Origin: Campylobacteraceae bacterium
GTDB taxonomy: Bacteria > Campylobacterota > Campylobacteria > Campylobacterales > Sulfurovaceae
Assembly (NCBI GenBank): GCA_026995985.1
Contig: JALWNF010000066.1
Coordinates: 1-5,938 of the forward strand
Direction of reading: 5' to 3'
Length of the DNA stretch: 5,938 nucleotides
This document shows, one piece after another, positions 5,070 through 5,938 of this stretch. The position numbers and the translations under genes were made by a program. The first letter of the stretch is position 1. The number at the start of each line of letters is the position of its first letter. Under the pieces are notes generated by a model. The model had not been told where the DNA came from. It saw only the letters and a list, made by a program, of their open reading frames with translations, and searched no databases.

Positions 5070-5938
5070 ACCTCTCTTAACTTAATTAACGAAGACAAAG
5101 TATGACTGGTTCTGTCTACAAGATGAGGAACTTTTGCCTCAACTTGCAACCTTGACTTTTCAGACAAGGGTTTTAAAATAGCTCTTGTAAAATATCGACT
5201 CGCAATATTGTAAGATGCTGATAAATCACTATGATATATTTTTCCATTTGTAAAGGTAGCAATATCTCTCTTATAACTTCTCTTTAGAACTCCACTTCCA
5301 TCATAAGCATAGATAGAAGTTCCTCTTGCTATCACTCTTGAATATCTAATCCCAAAACTATGTGCCTTCTCTCCAACTTTTTGTTGAATCTTTAGTTTTG
5401 CCCAAAATTGTAACTTGGCTCTTAATCTCTTTGCTCCAAATGTATTGTGTGACAGTCTCATCTTTCCAAGATACTCAAATACAATAACATCTGCTCTGTT
5501 TTTGATTGCAAACTCTACAATCTTATCTACTGTATCTTGGATTATAAACTTTTGTAGATTGTTAATTCTTCTCCAATGGTTTGGTTTTTCATTAAATATT
5601 CCAGATTTTCGTTTAGCTTTAGATAGCTTATTTACTCTGTGAGATAGTTGGTCTTTTTCTTTGGGTTGATTGATAAACAATCTATCCAAGACAGTTCCAT
5701 CTATATCTATACAACTACAAACTGCACTATTTGTTAAGCCTAAATCAACACCTATAACTTTTTGTTTTTTTAGAGGAGTTGAGTTAAGTTTAACATCTGT
5801 TTCATAGGAAATATGGAGAAAATACTTTTTTCCTCTTTTAACCAACATTGGGTTAAACTCTTTAAAATTTTTAAATCTATACTTTTGTCCTGATTTTAGA
5901 GATTTGGTTGAGTACTCTATATCTATCCATACCCAATC
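5063..5938 (-). CDS. tnpB: TnpB RNA-guided nuclease (partial, N-terminus outside window)
   Basis: TnpB is the RuvC-type, RNA-guided DNA endonuclease of IS200/IS605 elements and ancestor of Cas12; it cuts sites matching its guide and so helps keep the element in place. The frame is open from the window edge (DWVWIDIEYSTKS) through an internal ATG at 5848 to a TAG at 5065-5063: 291 visible residues of an expected 350-400. Counting from the internal Met at 5848, the RuvC acids are D35 in GVDLGLTNSA, E125 in VIVFEYLGKMR, and D208 in SDLSASYNIASRYF. The region between the last two motifs (ARGTSIYAYDGSG) has no CxxC pairs, so the usual zinc ribbon is absent, as in some TnpB subfamilies. No stop or frameshift is seen, so the nuclease may be active. 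It lies on the same strand as the SMR remnant, pointing into it. Confidence 0.93.
   Translation of the reverse strand, partial: DWVWIDIEYSTKSLKSGQKYRFKNFKEFNPMLVKRGKKYFLHISYETDVKLNSTPLKKQKVIGVDLGLTNSAVCSCIDIDGTVLDRLFINQPKEKDQLSHRVNKLSKAKRKSGIFNEKPNHWRRINNLQKFIIQDTVDKIVEFAIKNRADVIVFEYLGKMRLSHNTFGAKRLRAKLQFWAKLKIQQKVGEKAHSFGIRYSRVIARGTSIYAYDGSGVLKRSYKRDIATFTNGKIYHSDLSASYNIASRYFTRAILKPLSEKSRLQVEAKVPHLVDRTSHTLSSLIKLREVA

Larger units (their letters stand above)
4972..5938 (-). mobile_element. IS200/IS605-type tnpB element, right end and most of tnpB
   Basis: The element is recognised from its TnpB gene, from the structured 91-base tail after the tnpB stop, and from the abrupt change to SMR coding sequence at about 4971/4972. 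This superfamily has no terminal inverted repeats and makes no target duplication; it uses subterminal hairpins, consistent with what is seen. The left end lies beyond the window. No TnpA (Y1 transposase) gene is visible, so whether this is a complete element or a tnpB-only one depending on a TnpA elsewhere cannot be decided here. Confidence 0.75.

Noticed and set aside
5415..5642. Plus-strand open frame of 75 codons
   Set aside because: It is antisense to tnpB between the RuvC motifs and has no independent support.
5063..5848. Reading TnpB as a complete 261-residue protein starting at 5848
   Set aside because: The frame stays open for 30 more codons to the window edge with TnpB-like sequence, so 5848 is an internal methionine.
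1..5938. CRISPR array, tRNA, rRNA or tandem repeats
   Set aside because: No regularly spaced direct repeats, tRNA-like cloverleaf or rRNA segments were recognised on either strand.

Overview
The window is AT-rich DNA that reads as a chromosomal segment of a Campylobacterota (former Epsilonproteobacteria) bacterium. The strongest sign is the minus-strand order chePep-gmk-tatA, the arrangement seen in Helicobacter pylori (HP0322-HP0321-HP0320). ChePep is a chemotaxis protein known mainly from this phylum. The family II pyrophosphatase and the NnrS-like protein suggest a free-living, respiratory member such as a Sulfurimonas or Sulfurovum relative. That last placement is inference.

Layout. Positions 1-166 hold little: a possible minus-strand gene start at the edge and a hairpin. 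From 388 to 167 lies tatA (Tat protein export). From 1071 to 463 lies gmk (guanylate kinase), whose start overlaps by one base the stop of a ChePep homologue (2207 to 1071). A 257-base divergent intergenic region separates this operon from plus-strand ppaC (Mn-dependent inorganic pyrophosphatase, 2465-3382). A 90-base gap carrying a CRP/FNR-like box and an extended -10 promoter precedes an NnrS-family membrane protein (3473-4645). A long hairpin at 4659-4689 separates it from the convergent genes that follow.

The right part (4690-5938, minus strand) is the notable region. A small multidrug resistance (SMR) transporter gene keeps only TM2-TM4. Its first transmembrane helix, with the essential glutamate, is cut off exactly where the right end of an IS200/IS605-type tnpB element begins (junction about 4971/4972). 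The TnpB frame is open through the window edge, so its N-terminus lies outside. All three RuvC acidic residues are present. TnpB guide RNAs (omega/reRNAs) run off the right end into flanking DNA, so the predicted guide here is the SMR coding sequence for the conserved VAGTT motif. The element therefore appears to carry a guide against the uninterrupted SMR gene.

Together the window holds housekeeping genes (nucleotide, pyrophosphate and protein-export functions), a chemotaxis regulator, a probable nitrosative-stress or denitrification-linked membrane protein under possible CRP/FNR control, and a mobile-element insertion that broke a drug-efflux gene.
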